Assembly (NCBI GenBank): GCA_034422455.1
Contig: DAOUJQ010000016.1
Location: forward strand, 1 to 64,000
Source: UBA1127 sp034422455
Lineage (GTDB): Bacteria > Chloroflexota > Dehalococcoidia > Lucifugimonadales > UBA1127
Direction of reading: 5' to 3'
Length of the DNA: 64,000 bases
Position numbers and translations under genes: made by a program. Shown in pieces: positions 28,482 through 37,095 of the stretch. Numbering within the stretch: the stretch's first letter is position 1; each line of letters starts with the position of its first letter. The notes under the pieces are model-generated. The model had not been told where the DNA came from. It was given only the letters and a program-made list of their open reading frames with translations, and made no database searches.

Positions 28482-29378
28482 ATGGCTGAGGGTATCGGCA
28501 GACTCCTGACCGCTATGGTGACGCCCTTCGACTCCGAGGGGAACGTCGACTACGCCCAGGCGCGCAAGCTCGCCCTGGCCCTCGTCGCGTCCGGCAGCGA
28601 CGGCGTCGTCGTGGCCGGCACGACCGGCGAATCGCCGACGCTGAGGCACGAGGAGGAGGAGCGCCTCTTCGCCGAGATCAAGGAAGCGCTGGACGGGGTG
28701 GGCGACGTGGTCGCGGGCACCGGCAGCAACAGCACCGCGGAGGCCATCAAGTACACCGCGACCGCGACGAGGATCGGCGCCGACGCCGTCCTGTCGGTGG
28801 TGCCCTATTACAACAAGCCGCCGCAGGAGGGCCTCTACCAGCACTTCAAGGCCATCGCTGAGAGCACGGACCTGCCCGTCATCCTCTACAACGTGACGAG
28901 CCGCACCGCCGTGAATATGTCGGCGGAGACGGTCGTCCGTCTCAGCGAGATTCCGAACATCGTTGGCCTCAAGGAGGCCGGCGGCGACCTGGGGCAGGCT
29001 GCGGAGATCATCCGCGACGCCGCGCCCGGCTTCCTCGTCTGGTCCGGGAACGACGACCAGACCTACCCAATCATGGCGCTGGGCGGCTACGGCATCGTCA
29101 GCGTGGCATCGCACCTGGTCGGAGCGCAGATCAAGCGCATGATGGGCCTCACGCTGGAGGGCGACCTGGAGGGCGCGGCGGCCGAGCACCGCCGGCTGCT
29201 GCCGATCTTCAAGGGGCTGTTCGTGTTGGCGAACCCCATCCCGGTGAAGTACGCTGTAAACAAGGCGGGTTTCAACGTGGGCGCTCCGCGCCTGCCGCTG
29301 GTCACCCCGGACGCCAAGACGGCGGAGGGGCTAGACAGCCTGATGCGGGACTACGAGGTTGACCTGCCGGTTTCCTAG
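28482..29378 (+). CDS. dapA: 4-hydroxy-tetrahydrodipicolinate synthase
   Basis: 298 aa. The start at 28482 follows GGGAGG at the end of asd. GTTGESPT (46-53) binds pyruvate, Y136 in ILYNVTSRT and K164 in VGLKEAGGD are the catalytic Tyr and Schiff-base Lys. It condenses pyruvate with aspartate semialdehyde. Last gene of the dapB-asd-dapA group, with tRNA-Thr 22 bp downstream. Confidence 0.97.
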   Translation: MAEGIGRLLTAMVTPFDSEGNVDYAQARKLALALVASGSDGVVVAGTTGESPTLRHEEEERLFAEIKEALDGVGDVVAGTGSNSTAEAIKYTATATRIGADAVLSVVPYYNKPPQEGLYQHFKAIAESTDLPVILYNVTSRTAVNMSAETVVRLSEIPNIVGLKEAGGDLGQAAEIIRDAAPGFLVWSGNDDQTYPIMALGGYGIVSVASHLVGAQIKRMMGLTLEGDLEGAAAEHRRLLPIFKGLFVLANPIPVKYAVNKAGFNVGAPRLPLVTPDAKTAEGLDSLMRDYEVDLPVS

Positions 29379-29400
29379 ACCGTCCAATGGTTGAGTCAGG

Positions 29401-29472
29401 GCCACCGTAGCTCAGAGGCAGAGCAGTTGTTTCGTAAACAACAGGCCGTCGGTTCGATTCCGACCGGTGGCT
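29401..29472 (+). tRNA. tRNA-Thr (anticodon CGT)
   Basis: A full cloverleaf: acceptor GCCACCG/CGGTGGC, D arm GCTC-AGAGGCA-GAGC, anticodon arm GTTGT-TTCGTAA-ACAAC with anticodon CGT, variable AGGCC, T arm GTCGG-TTCGATT-CCGAC, discriminator T. CCA is encoded at 29473-29475. Confidence 0.96.
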
Positions 29473-29490
29473 CCACCTCCCACCACGGTT

Positions 29491-29524
29491 CGTCATACCG
29501 GCGCGTGCCGGTATCCAGAAACCC
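29491..29524. repeat. ATACCGGC...GCCGGTATCC hairpin repeat after tRNA-Thr
   Basis: Palindrome CATACCGGC-GCGT-GCCGGTATC, 16 nt past the tRNA end. It may work as a terminator-like stem but no T-run follows. Confidence 0.7.
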
Positions 29525-29671
29525 TGCGGTCAAACGCCCTGGCGTCACCAACAACTCCATCCCATCCCCGCGGAAGCCGAGACTCAAGGGCTCGTCGCCC
29601 GCCCCTGCTGTTGGCGCCGACGCTGGCTAGTGCAATAATCTAAGCTAGACCAACTGGACAGGAAGGCAAAT

Positions 29672-29929
29672 ATGGCTGAATGGGCCTTGCAGGACGCTAA
29701 GAACCGCTTCAGCGCCCTGGTGGACGCCGCCCTCGGCGGTGAGCCGCAGACGGTCACGCGAAGGGGTGCTCCCGCCGTCGTGGTGGTTGCTGTAAAGGAC
29801 TATCAGCGCCTTCGCCACGCGGAGACGGTCCATGCGCCGACCTTCGTCGAGCACCTGTTGGCCATCCCCAAGGGCGAGCCCGACGACCTGTTTGATCGCC
29901 AACTGCTCACGCTGCGTGAAATAGAGTAG
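29672..29929 (+). CDS. Phd/YefM family antitoxin, orphan
   Basis: 85 aa. The start has GGAAGG upstream. ALQDAKNRFSALVDAAL with the following TRRGAPAVVVVAVKDYQRL is the Phd/YefM DNA-binding fold: a short helix, then PAVVV strand and final helix. The C-terminal 30 residues (PTFVEHLLAIPKGEPDDLF) look like the toxin-contacting tail of VapB-like antitoxins. A PIN-domain VapC gene normally follows within a few bases; the 479 bp downstream hold no such frame. It is therefore an orphan or the toxin has been lost. Confidence 0.85.
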   Translation: MAEWALQDAKNRFSALVDAALGGEPQTVTRRGAPAVVVVAVKDYQRLRHAETVHAPTFVEHLLAIPKGEPDDLFDRQLLTLREIE

Positions 29930-30408
29930 CCCGCCTCCTCTCTGTCCCTGCTGTCTGCCCAAGCGTCCCTGACCGCGCCCTCCCACAACCCTGACACCAA
30001 CCCCTTTCGCTCCGGCCTGTGGCCCCGCTACCCTTGCCCCATGAGACCCGCGTCAATACACCCGCGAAGTCGTTCGTTGTCGGAGTGGCGTCCCACCCGG
30101 CGATGTGCAAACTGGTCCAGCGAGAGTTGGGAATTGTTTCCCGTGGGCGCATTTTTCGGTCTTGTAGCTGAAATGCGCCATTTCGCTACAAGACGAAGAC
30201 CACACGAAACTCCCCGCAGCTACAAAAAACGAAGAAACAATGGACCGTTGAGCCGGGGCATCCCTGGATGCGCCAAAGCGTCAACCCTGAAGGTGCTGAC
30301 CACGCCGCAGGTATCTGGGTGGGTAGCCTTCGCAACGTTCCATGCAATACCCTCTAGCGCGAGTTGCCAAAGGCATCAGGAGTGGAGACCCAAAGAAGAG
30401 GAGCGCTC
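29930..30408. other. intergenic region with TIR element and internal hairpin
   Basis: No gene supported; the 127-codon plus-strand frame at 30041 has no ribosome site and no recognisable domain. The middle holds the inverted-repeat element at 30129-30243. No PIN-domain toxin remnant was recognised. Confidence 0.6.
30129..30243. repeat. about 110-bp element with terminal inverted repeats and a strong central hairpin
   Basis: Terminal ATTGTTTC (30133-30140) and GAAACAAT (30234-30241) are perfect inverted repeats. Inside, GTCTTGTAGC-T-GAAATG (30159-30175) pairs with CATTTC-GCTACAAGAC (30179-30194), a 16-bp stem with one bulge and a 3-nt loop. The GGGAATTGTTT end matches that of copy 3 at 51302, so it is probably a divergent relative of that family. 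Confidence 0.6.
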
Positions 30409-31353
30409 ATGGACATCAGCCTGATGGTGGAGGGGCAGAACGGCCTTACCTGGGACCTCTGGAGCAATATCATCCGGAAGTCGGAGGAAGCGGGCTTGGC
30501 CGGGGTCTTCCGCTCCGATCACTTCTTCATCGGCACCCAGCAGGACTCGCTGGAGCCGTACTTGTCCTTCACCATGGCCGCCCTGCAGACGACCCGCATC
30601 CGGTTCGGGCCGCTGGTCTCGCCCGTCACCTTCCGCCCGCCCGTGAACGTCGGGCGCATGGCGGCGCAGCTCGACCAGCTCAGCAACGGGCGATTCGTCA
30701 TGGGCCTCGGCGGCGGCTGGAACGAGTCGGAGCACGCGGCCTATGGCGTACCCTTCCCGCCCGTGGGTGAGCGCCTTAACAGGCTGGAGGAGTCCATCCA
30801 CGTCATGCGCGCGCTGTGGGGCCCCGGCCCCGCCAGCTACCAGGGCCGCTACTACACCCTGCAGGACGCCGACTGCCTGCCCAAGCCGCCCGCGGGCCGT
30901 CCGTCGCTGCTCATCGGCGGTGGCGGGGAGAAGCGCACGATGCGCATCGCGGCCCAGTACGCCGACGAGTGGAACTGCATCAGCATGACCCCGGAGGCCT
31001 ACACCCACAAGGTCGAGGTGCTGCAGGCCCACTGCGACGCCGTCGGCCGCGACCCGTCGACGCTCAAACGCTCGATGATGACATTCGGCGTTGTCGGGCC
31101 AGACCCCGCCGTGGCTGCCGAGGGCTATCGCAGCTTCATGCGCAACGTCCGGGGCGCGACGGTCGAAGACGTGGTGGCGGCAGCCCGGGAACGCGGCATG
31201 ATCGTGGGCGGCACGGAGGAGGCGATCGAGCGGCTGGGACAACTGGCGGAGATGGGCGTCGGCGAGGTCATGTTCCAGCACATGAACTTCTCCGACGACG
31301 CCTTCATCGAGTACTTGGGCGGGGAGCTTGCGCCCAGAGCGGCGAAGCTGTAG
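30409..31353 (+). CDS. LLM class flavin-dependent oxidoreductase
   Basis: 314 aa. The ATG at 30409 follows GAAGAGGAG. It has the luciferase-like TIM-barrel features: AGVFRSDHFF near the N-terminus, LGPLVSPVTFRPP-like strand (here FGPLVSPVTFR), GRFVMGLGGGWNESEHAAYG, and RPSLLIGGGGEKRTMRIAAQYADEWN. The GGGW and GGGGEK loops are typical of FMN- or F420-using members. The length fits monooxygenases or F420-dependent reductases. Substrate unknown. A convergent alpha/beta hydrolase follows. Confidence 0.9.
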   Translation: MDISLMVEGQNGLTWDLWSNIIRKSEEAGLAGVFRSDHFFIGTQQDSLEPYLSFTMAALQTTRIRFGPLVSPVTFRPPVNVGRMAAQLDQLSNGRFVMGLGGGWNESEHAAYGVPFPPVGERLNRLEESIHVMRALWGPGPASYQGRYYTLQDADCLPKPPAGRPSLLIGGGGEKRTMRIAAQYADEWNCISMTPEAYTHKVEVLQAHCDAVGRDPSTLKRSMMTFGVVGPDPAVAAEGYRSFMRNVRGATVEDVVAAARERGMIVGGTEEAIERLGQLAEMGVGEVMFQHMNFSDDAFIEYLGGELAPRAAKL

Positions 31354-31364
31354 CGCAGCGGCAA

Positions 31365-31397
31365 GGGCTTCCGTTCAGCCGCGACTGTCGAAGGGTC
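31365..31397. repeat. degenerate copy of the dominant hairpin repeat
   Basis: CCGTTCAGCCGCGACTGTCGAAGGGTC in the 59-bp convergent gap between the LLM and hydrolase genes. Confidence 0.5.
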
Positions 31398-31412
31398 AAG
31401 CCAACGGAAGCC

Positions 31413-32291
31413 CTACACGTCGTCCGCGGGGCTGGTGAAGCCGACGCCGGAGCCCTGGTCGCGCGCTTCCCATCCGCCCGCCTCCACCGCCGTGAGGAAG
31501 TCCATGACGGCCCGGTTGAACAGGTCCGGCTCCTCCAGGTTGCAGGCGTGCCCCGTCTGCGGCAGCACCACTAGGCCGCTCCTGGGAATGCGGCGCTTCA
31601 TGTAGATGGCCGGTTCCAGGCACGGGTCGTCCTCGTCACCCAGGATGATGAGCGTGGGGACATCCAAGGCGCGAAGCTGCTCATCAAGGGTGAAGATGGA
31701 GGGCCTGCGGGCCTGGTAGCCCCGCAGCGTGTTCGCCTTGCCCTGGGCCGAGTGGTGAGAGAAGAGCTCTGCGAACTCGGCCCACCCCTGCGGGTCTTTC
31801 TGCAGGAAGCGAATGCGCGTCGGCCCGCGCAGGTAGTCCTTGAGCCCGGCGTTGCCGTCGGCATCCAGCATTTGCGCGTACCCGATGGACTGTTGGCGAA
31901 AGGTCTCGGGATCAGTGCTGCCGGTCCCGGCGCCGGCGACGACGACCGACCTGCACCGCTGCGGGTAGCGGAGGGCGAAGAAGAGCGCCATGTTGCCCCC
32001 CATGGAGAGGCCCGCTACGTGCGCTTGCTGTATCCCCAGGAAGTCGAGGAAATGGTTCAGGTCCTCCACGACCTGCTGCTGTGAGTAGTTGTCAGAGCGC
32101 GAGGGGACGTCAGAAGGCGGATACCCCCGGGCGTTGTAGGTGATCACCCGGTACCGCCGGGAGAAGTAGCGGACCTGATTCCGCCAACTCTCGTAGCTGC
32201 CGGCCAGTTCATGGGCGAATATCAGCGGGAAGCCCTCCCCCGTCTCCTCGTAGTAGATGTTCAGGCCGTTCTTCAATTCTGCCATGGGCAT
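31413..32291 (-). CDS. alpha/beta hydrolase
   Basis: 292 aa. The start at 32291 has GGAGG 6 nt upstream; an in-frame ATG at 32285 is also possible. The nucleophile elbow is GLSMGG, the acid GDEDDP, and the base His in TGHACNLEEP, so the catalytic triad is complete. The oxyanion HG-type segment is HELAGS. It resembles 3-oxoadipate enol-lactonase-like and similar esterases, but the reaction is not certain. Cytoplasmic. It stands between the LLM oxidoreductase (convergent) and an MFS gene (divergent). Confidence 0.88.
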   Translation of the reverse strand: MPMAELKNGLNIYYEETGEGFPLIFAHELAGSYESWRNQVRYFSRRYRVITYNARGYPPSDVPSRSDNYSQQQVVEDLNHFLDFLGIQQAHVAGLSMGGNMALFFALRYPQRCRSVVVAGAGTGSTDPETFRQQSIGYAQMLDADGNAGLKDYLRGPTRIRFLQKDPQGWAEFAELFSHHSAQGKANTLRGYQARRPSIFTLDEQLRALDVPTLIILGDEDDPCLEPAIYMKRRIPRSGLVVLPQTGHACNLEEPDLFNRAVMDFLTAVEAGGWEARDQGSGVGFTSPADDV

Positions 32292-32478
32292 GGCGCGCCT
32301 CCATGGTCGATAGGATTGCCCAACGCGGGATATGGGATGGGTACCGGCACCGTAGCCGTCACCCCATGGCGTGTCAAGGCAAGTCCAGAATAGAGGGGAT
32401 TGAGCCTGGACGTGTCAGCCATTCGCTACCGCGCGTCCTGTGGGGTATGCTAGTCGCCAGCAGTGCAAGGAGCGCCCG

Positions 32479-33768
32479 GTGACCACACCAGCGGCCGAAA
32501 CATCTCCCCGGCTCTTCTACGGCTGGATCATCGTCTTCGCGGCGGCGGTCAAGGGCGCGTTCAACGTCGGCAGCGCGGTCTTCGCCTCGAGCGTTTTCCT
32601 CGTCCCCATGCAGGACGACCTGGGCTGGAGCCGCACGCTCATCTTCGGCGCACTGGCCGTGCGGACGCTGGCTGGCGGGCTGCTGAGCCCCATCGTGGGC
32701 CCGTGGGGCGACCACCCCTGGGCGCCGCGCGTCGCGCTGCCCATCGGCTCGGTGCTGTTCGGCCTCTCCTTCATGATGGTCAAGTGGGCGGACACGCCGT
32801 TCGAGTACTACCTCAGCTACGGCGTGCTTGGGGCCGCCGGGCTGGCGCTGACCAGCAACCCCATCCTGGAGGGCGTTGTCCTCAAGTGGTTCATCCGGCG
32901 GCGGGCGCAGGCCATCATGTGGATGCAGGTGGGTCCACCCACCGGCCCGATGATCTTCCCCCTGCTGCTCACCTTCCTCATTAACGCCGTCGGCTGGCGC
33001 GACGCGTGGCTCTGGATGGGCATCGGCGCCATCGCCATCTTCCTGCCGCTGTCGCTGCTAGTGCGCACGTCGCCCGAATCGATGGGCCTCCTGCCCGACG
33101 GCGACCGCCCCAGCACGGCTTCCGCAGCGGGCGGCGGTCTCCGACGCAGTGGCGCTTCCGAAGAGCACAGCTTCACCCGAGGCGAGGCCCTACGGAGCAG
33201 CACGTTCTGGATGATCTGCGTCGCCCTGTCGCTCAGCATCATCGGCCTGCCGGGTTTTCAGGCGCACTGGGTACCCTACCTGGTCGACATCGACTTCACC
33301 CGCGAGGTGGCGGCGTCTGCCGTGCTTGTCTTTGGCATCGGCTCGGTGTTGGCGCGCTTCGTCTGGGGCTACCTCACGGCGCGGCATGACATCCGCAACC
33401 TCATGGTCATCCAAGCGCTGCTGGCGGCGTTGGGGGTCCTCTTCCTGCTGGCAGTCCAGAACACCGCGATGATGTACGTGTGGGCCATCTATCACGGCCT
33501 CACGCTGGCGGTCTTCTTCCAGCTGCAAACGCTCCTGGTGGTCACCTATTTCGGCCGGCGAAACATCGGCGCAATCCGGGGCGTCATGTTCCCCTTCATT
33601 ACCCTCGGCTCCTCCGTCGGACCGATCCTGCTCGGCGCGCTCTACGACTGGCAGGGTTCCTACCTGGTGCCCTTCTCGCTGGTCACCGTCACGTGGCTGC
33701 TGGCGGGGATGGTCGTGCTCATGACGCGGCCGCCAAAGCCCGCAGCCGCGCCGGAGGCCGCCGCATGA
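32479..33768 (+). CDS. MFS transporter (OFA/monocarboxylate-like)
   Basis: 429 aa from a GTG at 32479 with AAGGAG 6 nt upstream; the frame continues to 32440 but without a site. It opens with RLFYGWIIVFAA, like the other OFA-type carriers in the window, and has about twelve membrane segments with a Ser/Gly-rich central loop. Inner membrane; substrate unknown. Its stop overlaps the RNase D start (ATGA), which suggests one transcript though the functions look unrelated. Confidence 0.88.
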   Translation: MTTPAAETSPRLFYGWIIVFAAAVKGAFNVGSAVFASSVFLVPMQDDLGWSRTLIFGALAVRTLAGGLLSPIVGPWGDHPWAPRVALPIGSVLFGLSFMMVKWADTPFEYYLSYGVLGAAGLALTSNPILEGVVLKWFIRRRAQAIMWMQVGPPTGPMIFPLLLTFLINAVGWRDAWLWMGIGAIAIFLPLSLLVRTSPESMGLLPDGDRPSTASAAGGGLRRSGASEEHSFTRGEALRSSTFWMICVALSLSIIGLPGFQAHWVPYLVDIDFTREVAASAVLVFGIGSVLARFVWGYLTARHDIRNLMVIQALLAALGVLFLLAVQNTAMMYVWAIYHGLTLAVFFQLQTLLVVTYFGRRNIGAIRGVMFPFITLGSSVGPILLGALYDWQGSYLVPFSLVTVTWLLAGMVVLMTRPPKPAAAPEAAA

Positions 33769-34904
33769 CGTCCCAGGCAACGCTGAAGTACACCCTTGTC
33801 ACCGGAACCGCGCAGTTCCTCGACGTTTGTTCCTCACTCGCCAATGAGCGCCGCATCGCCGTCGACACCGAGGCGGACAGCATGCACCACTACCCCGAGC
33901 GCGTGTGCCTGGTGCAAGTCGCGACGCCCGAGCGCACGTACCTGCTCGACCCACTGGCCCTGCGCGATCTCTCGCCGCTGTCAGGCGCGCTGGGCGACCG
34001 CCGCGTCCTGAAGCTGCTTCACGGCGCCGACTACGACCTGCGCGGCCTCAACCGTGACTGGGGGCTGACCTTCGCCGGCCTCTTCGACACCTACATCGCG
34101 GCGCGCTTCCTCGGCGTGGAGCGCGTTGGCCTCGCCGCGCTGTTGGAGGAGCTGCTGGGGGTGGAGATCCCCAAGGACAGGAGGATCCAGCGCGCCGACT
34201 GGTCCAAGCGCCCACTGGACGACGTTGCGCTGCAGTACGCCGCAGCCGACGTCTGCCACCTGTTCGCCCTGCACGACGTCATGGCGGACAAGCTGCGCAC
34301 GCTGGGGCGGCTGGCGTGGGTGGGGGAGGAGTGCGAGCGGCTGTGCGAGGTGCGCCACACGCCCCAGGACCTGACAGCCACCGTGCTTTCGCAGTCGAGC
34401 GCGCGCAAGTTCGACGGGCGGCAACTTGCCGTACTGCTGGCGCTCTACCGACACCGCGAGAACGAGGCACGCCGGTTGGACCGGCCGCCGTCGCATGTAC
34501 TGCCGCCCGCCGCGCTCTCGGCCATCGCCGCCGAGCCGCGCATGAGGCTGGAGGATGTTGAGGGACTTACGCCGCGGCAGGTGAAGCGATTCGGCCGGCT
34601 GATCCGGACGGCTGTGCAGGAGGGTCTTAGGGGGCCGCCGCTCGTGCGGCCCGCGCCGACAACCCCACCGCGGCGCAGGCCAACGCAGGCACAGTCGCAG
34701 CGGCTGCTCGCGCTGAAGGCCTGGCGCAGCGAGCAGGCGAAGGAACTCGGCATGGACATCGCGCTCGTGTGGCCGATGCGAAGCTTGGAGCGGCTGGCGC
34801 GGGAGCCGCAGACGCTCGCCGAGGAGCTGGACTCGCCGGAGGTGCGCGGCTGGCAGCGCGACCGCTTTCAGGCGTCCCTCCAAGGCGTACTTGCGACAAA
34901 GTAG
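33765..34904 (+). CDS. rnd: ribonuclease D-like 3'-5' exonuclease with HRDC domain
   Basis: 379 aa. The start overlaps the MFS stop. DEDDy exonuclease residues are visible: D34 and E36 in VDTEAD, D91 in HGADYDLRGL, Y158 and D162 in YAAADVCHL. After the nuclease domain, residues about 205-290 form one HRDC-like helical domain and a second helical unit follows after a Pro/Arg-rich linker. RNase D trims the 3' ends of tRNA and other stable RNA. A hairpin terminator follows the stop. Confidence 0.92.
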   Translation: MTSQATLKYTLVTGTAQFLDVCSSLANERRIAVDTEADSMHHYPERVCLVQVATPERTYLLDPLALRDLSPLSGALGDRRVLKLLHGADYDLRGLNRDWGLTFAGLFDTYIAARFLGVERVGLAALLEELLGVEIPKDRRIQRADWSKRPLDDVALQYAAADVCHLFALHDVMADKLRTLGRLAWVGEECERLCEVRHTPQDLTATVLSQSSARKFDGRQLAVLLALYRHRENEARRLDRPPSHVLPPAALSAIAAEPRMRLEDVEGLTPRQVKRFGRLIRTAVQEGLRGPPLVRPAPTTPPRRRPTQAQSQRLLALKAWRSEQAKELGMDIALVWPMRSLERLAREPQTLAEELDSPEVRGWQRDRFQASLQGVLATK

Positions 34905-34908
34905 GGAA

Positions 34909-34930
34909 GGGCCCGCGAAATGGCGGGCCC
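34909..34930. terminator. bidirectional hairpin between rnd and MetE-like gene
   Basis: GGGCCCGC (34909-34916) / GCGGGCCC (34923-34930) with a 6-nt loop, immediately after the rnd stop and before the convergent MetE-like stop. No clear T-run on either side, so strength is uncertain. Confidence 0.6.
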
Positions 34931-34955
34931 CTCAATGAATGTACTTGGCTGCACC

Positions 34956-36113
34956 CTATCCCCAGGCGCGGCGGGCCGTTTCCACTACCAGTTCCAGCTT
35001 CCGAAGCTGGTCGTCCCATGCAAGCGGGTTGCCCTGCAGCGTCGACGAGAAGCCGCACTGCGGGCTCAGGGCGAGGTCGTCCATGTCGACGTACCTGGCG
35101 GCCTCCTCGATGCGGCTCAGGAGCAGGTCTGGCGACTCCAGCTCGCCGGCCTTGGTGGTCACGAGGCCCAGCACCACCGTCTTACCCTTGGGCATGAACC
35201 GCAGGGGCTCGAAGCCGCCGGAGCGCTCGCTGTCGTACTCCAGCAGCCACGCGTCCACCTCCAAGCGGGTGAAGAGCTGCTCAGCGATGCGGTCGTAGCC
35301 GCCGGACGTGTGGTAGGCGCCGAAGGCGCCGTTGCCGCGGCACAGGTGCATCGCCACGATGGTGTTGCTCCGGTCGACGCCGCTGACACTGGCGTTGTCC
35401 GCGTCGATGTCGTCGCTGAGCGCCTGGTCCTGGTCGACGCCAAGGGCCTCCCACTGGGCGCGCCGCTCGTCCGGGATGTAGTCCGGGTAGTGGGGGTTGT
35501 CGATCTGCACGTACGGGCACCCCTCGGCAATGAGGGCCGCGACCTCGCCGCGAACGATGTCCGCGGCGTCGGCCAATACAGCGGCCCGGGACTCGTACAC
35601 CTGGTCCGTCACGCCGGGCTTGTAGCCGCGCGCGGTCACGTAGCTGGCGGCGGGCATCGTCACCTTGTACGGGCCGGGCGCGTTGGCCTTGATGAAGGCC
35701 GACTCGTGCCCCGTCAGGCGGCGCACCTGGCGCAGCCGCTCGCCGATGACGCGGCCGCCGGCGCCGCCACCCGGCACGCCGATGGGGTTGTCCGGGGTAA
35801 TCCCCGTGCCCGTTTGGCTCCAGTCGCTGCGGCCGCCCTGGAAGGGCATGCTGACGGCGGGATCGCCCTCGATGTAGCCCTCCACCGACTCACCGAAGCC
35901 GCCAGCCCAGCCGCTGCGCCGCAGCTCGCCGTCCGAGTAGATGCCGATGCCGGACTGCTTCTGCAGCTCTATCACGCGAAGGATGTGCTCATTCTCAATT
36001 CCTCGAAGCGCCTCCTCGGAGATGCTCCCGGCCCGGAATGCGTCCCTCGCGTCCTTGACCTCCTGGGGCCGCAGAAAGCTGCCCACGTGGTCCGCTCGAA
36101 ACTGTGTCGCCAT
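34956..36113 (-). CDS. cobalamin-independent methionine synthase (MetE C-terminal-like) family protein
   Basis: 385 aa, matching the catalytic half of MetE only. The start at 36113 has GGAAGG upstream. The opening FRADHVGSFLRP is typical of short MetE-like proteins. Zinc ligands appear as the His-x-Cys pair in AMHLCRGN and the late Cys in SPQCGFSS. The N-terminal folate-binding half of MetE is missing, so methyl-tetrahydrofolate may not be the donor; short homologues include methylcobalamin- or xenobiotic-dependent forms. A second such gene lies at 40057. Confidence 0.85.
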   Translation of the reverse strand: MATQFRADHVGSFLRPQEVKDARDAFRAGSISEEALRGIENEHILRVIELQKQSGIGIYSDGELRRSGWAGGFGESVEGYIEGDPAVSMPFQGGRSDWSQTGTGITPDNPIGVPGGGAGGRVIGERLRQVRRLTGHESAFIKANAPGPYKVTMPAASYVTARGYKPGVTDQVYESRAAVLADAADIVRGEVAALIAEGCPYVQIDNPHYPDYIPDERRAQWEALGVDQDQALSDDIDADNASVSGVDRSNTIVAMHLCRGNGAFGAYHTSGGYDRIAEQLFTRLEVDAWLLEYDSERSGGFEPLRFMPKGKTVVLGLVTTKAGELESPDLLLSRIEEAARYVDMDDLALSPQCGFSSTLQGNPLAWDDQLRKLELVVETARRAWG

Positions 36114-36224
36114 GTCCTTCCCTCACTGTCAGTGTTGCGATGCCGCTGACACAGTGCTCAGAGGCACCCGGTGCAAGTGGCCGCATCATTTATAGCACAT
36201 TTGGAAGGCAAGGGCGTTGGACAT

Positions 36225-36764
36225 CTACCCCAAACCATGCAGCTGCTTGTACGTGTCCAGGCCTTCCGGCAGGTCGGCGGCCGTGAGCTTCCCCTGGCGG
36301 TGCTTGCGCATCGTCTGGCCGAGGCCCTCCGCGAGGTCCGCCATGCGGAGGTAGTAGTACGTCGAAAGCTCACGCCTCGCGAACTTCCATGCGCCGCCCT
36401 CACGGCGGTACTCGTCCGCGTAGCGGAAGGCGGCCAGCCAGCCCTCGCCCTGCAGCCCCATCTCGGCGTGGCCGGTGACCCAGCCGTGCGCCGTGTCCGG
36501 GCCGTCGAACTCGATGACGTGGGCGTGCGGGGTGTGCAGCGTGAAGCCGTACTGCAGGAACCGGGCCGCGTAGTGCTCCCGCAACGCCTCCTTGCCCTCC
36601 AGGTACAGCGAGCGGTCCTTCTGCCCGTGGACGCAGTCGTCCGTGTAGTTGCCGACGAAGGCCTCCAGGTCGCGGTCGTCGATGGCGCGGCAGTAGTCCG
36701 CTACCAGGTCGCGGATGGCCTGCCGGTCCTCCAGCCGCCGCAGCCGCTCCTCGATCGACGCCAC
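36225..36764 (-). CDS. SnoaL-like / NTF2-fold protein
   Basis: 179 aa from a GTG at 36764, one base after the upstream stop, with GGAG 7 nt before it. The opening IEERLRRLEDRQAIRDLVADYCRAIDDRDLEAFVGNYTDDC is the SnoaL_4-type pattern of NTF2-fold proteins, which serve as small cyclases, isomerases, dehydratases or hydroxylating-dioxygenase beta-like subunits. The WVTGHAEM and YLRMADL regions complete the barrel. The upstream dimeric-barrel gene is translationally coupled, so the two likely act in one pathway, perhaps on an aromatic substrate; that is inference. Confidence 0.82.
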   Translation of the reverse strand: MASIEERLRRLEDRQAIRDLVADYCRAIDDRDLEAFVGNYTDDCVHGQKDRSLYLEGKEALREHYAARFLQYGFTLHTPHAHVIEFDGPDTAHGWVTGHAEMGLQGEGWLAAFRYADEYRREGGAWKFARRELSTYYYLRMADLAEGLGQTMRKHRQGKLTAADLPEGLDTYKQLHGLG

Positions 36765-36765
36765 G

Positions 36766-37095
36766 CTAGCGCTCCACCGCAACGCGCTCGGAGAAGCGGA
36801 TGGACTCGTGGAGGGTGATCGCCTTGTCGCGCCATTCACGGAACATCAGGTTCACCGGCTCGCGTTCCGGCGTGCGCATCTCGGCGATGGCGGTGTCCAT
36901 GTCCTCAACGGTGGTCTCGTAGTCGGTTATGTAAATGTTTTCACCGTTGAACTCGCCGACGTACCGGCGGCACGAGTAGAAGTGGGGCACCTCCGCCATG
37001 AGCTTGGGGATGTACCACCCCTCGTACCACGCATTGAACTCTTCCTCGTATTCCGGCTTCACCACGAGCCGGACCTGGTAGATCGCCCGCGTCAT
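36766..37095 (-). CDS. dimeric alpha/beta-barrel protein (EthD/DUF4286-like)
   Basis: 109 aa. The ATG at 37095 has GGGGAGG upstream. The pattern IYQVRLVVKPEYEEEFNAWYEGWYIPKLMAEVPHF resembles ferredoxin-fold dimeric barrels of the EthD/NIPSNAP/DUF4286 type, in which W-Y...IP-L lies on the first helix. No catalytic residue can be named. Coupled to the SnoaL-like gene by a one-base gap. Confidence 0.7.
   Translation of the reverse strand: MTRAIYQVRLVVKPEYEEEFNAWYEGWYIPKLMAEVPHFYSCRRYVGEFNGENIYITDYETTVEDMDTAIAEMRTPEREPVNLMFREWRDKAITLHESIRFSERVAVER

Noticed and set aside
30041..30424. 127-codon plus-strand frame after the Phd antitoxin as its toxin
   Set aside because: No PIN, Doc or RelE features, no ribosome site, and it reads across the inverted-repeat element.
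36114..36224. Riboswitch (cobalamin or SAM) before the MetE-like gene
   Set aside because: Only a short imperfect hairpin (CACTGTCAG/CTGACACAGTG) is seen; no recognisable riboswitch core.
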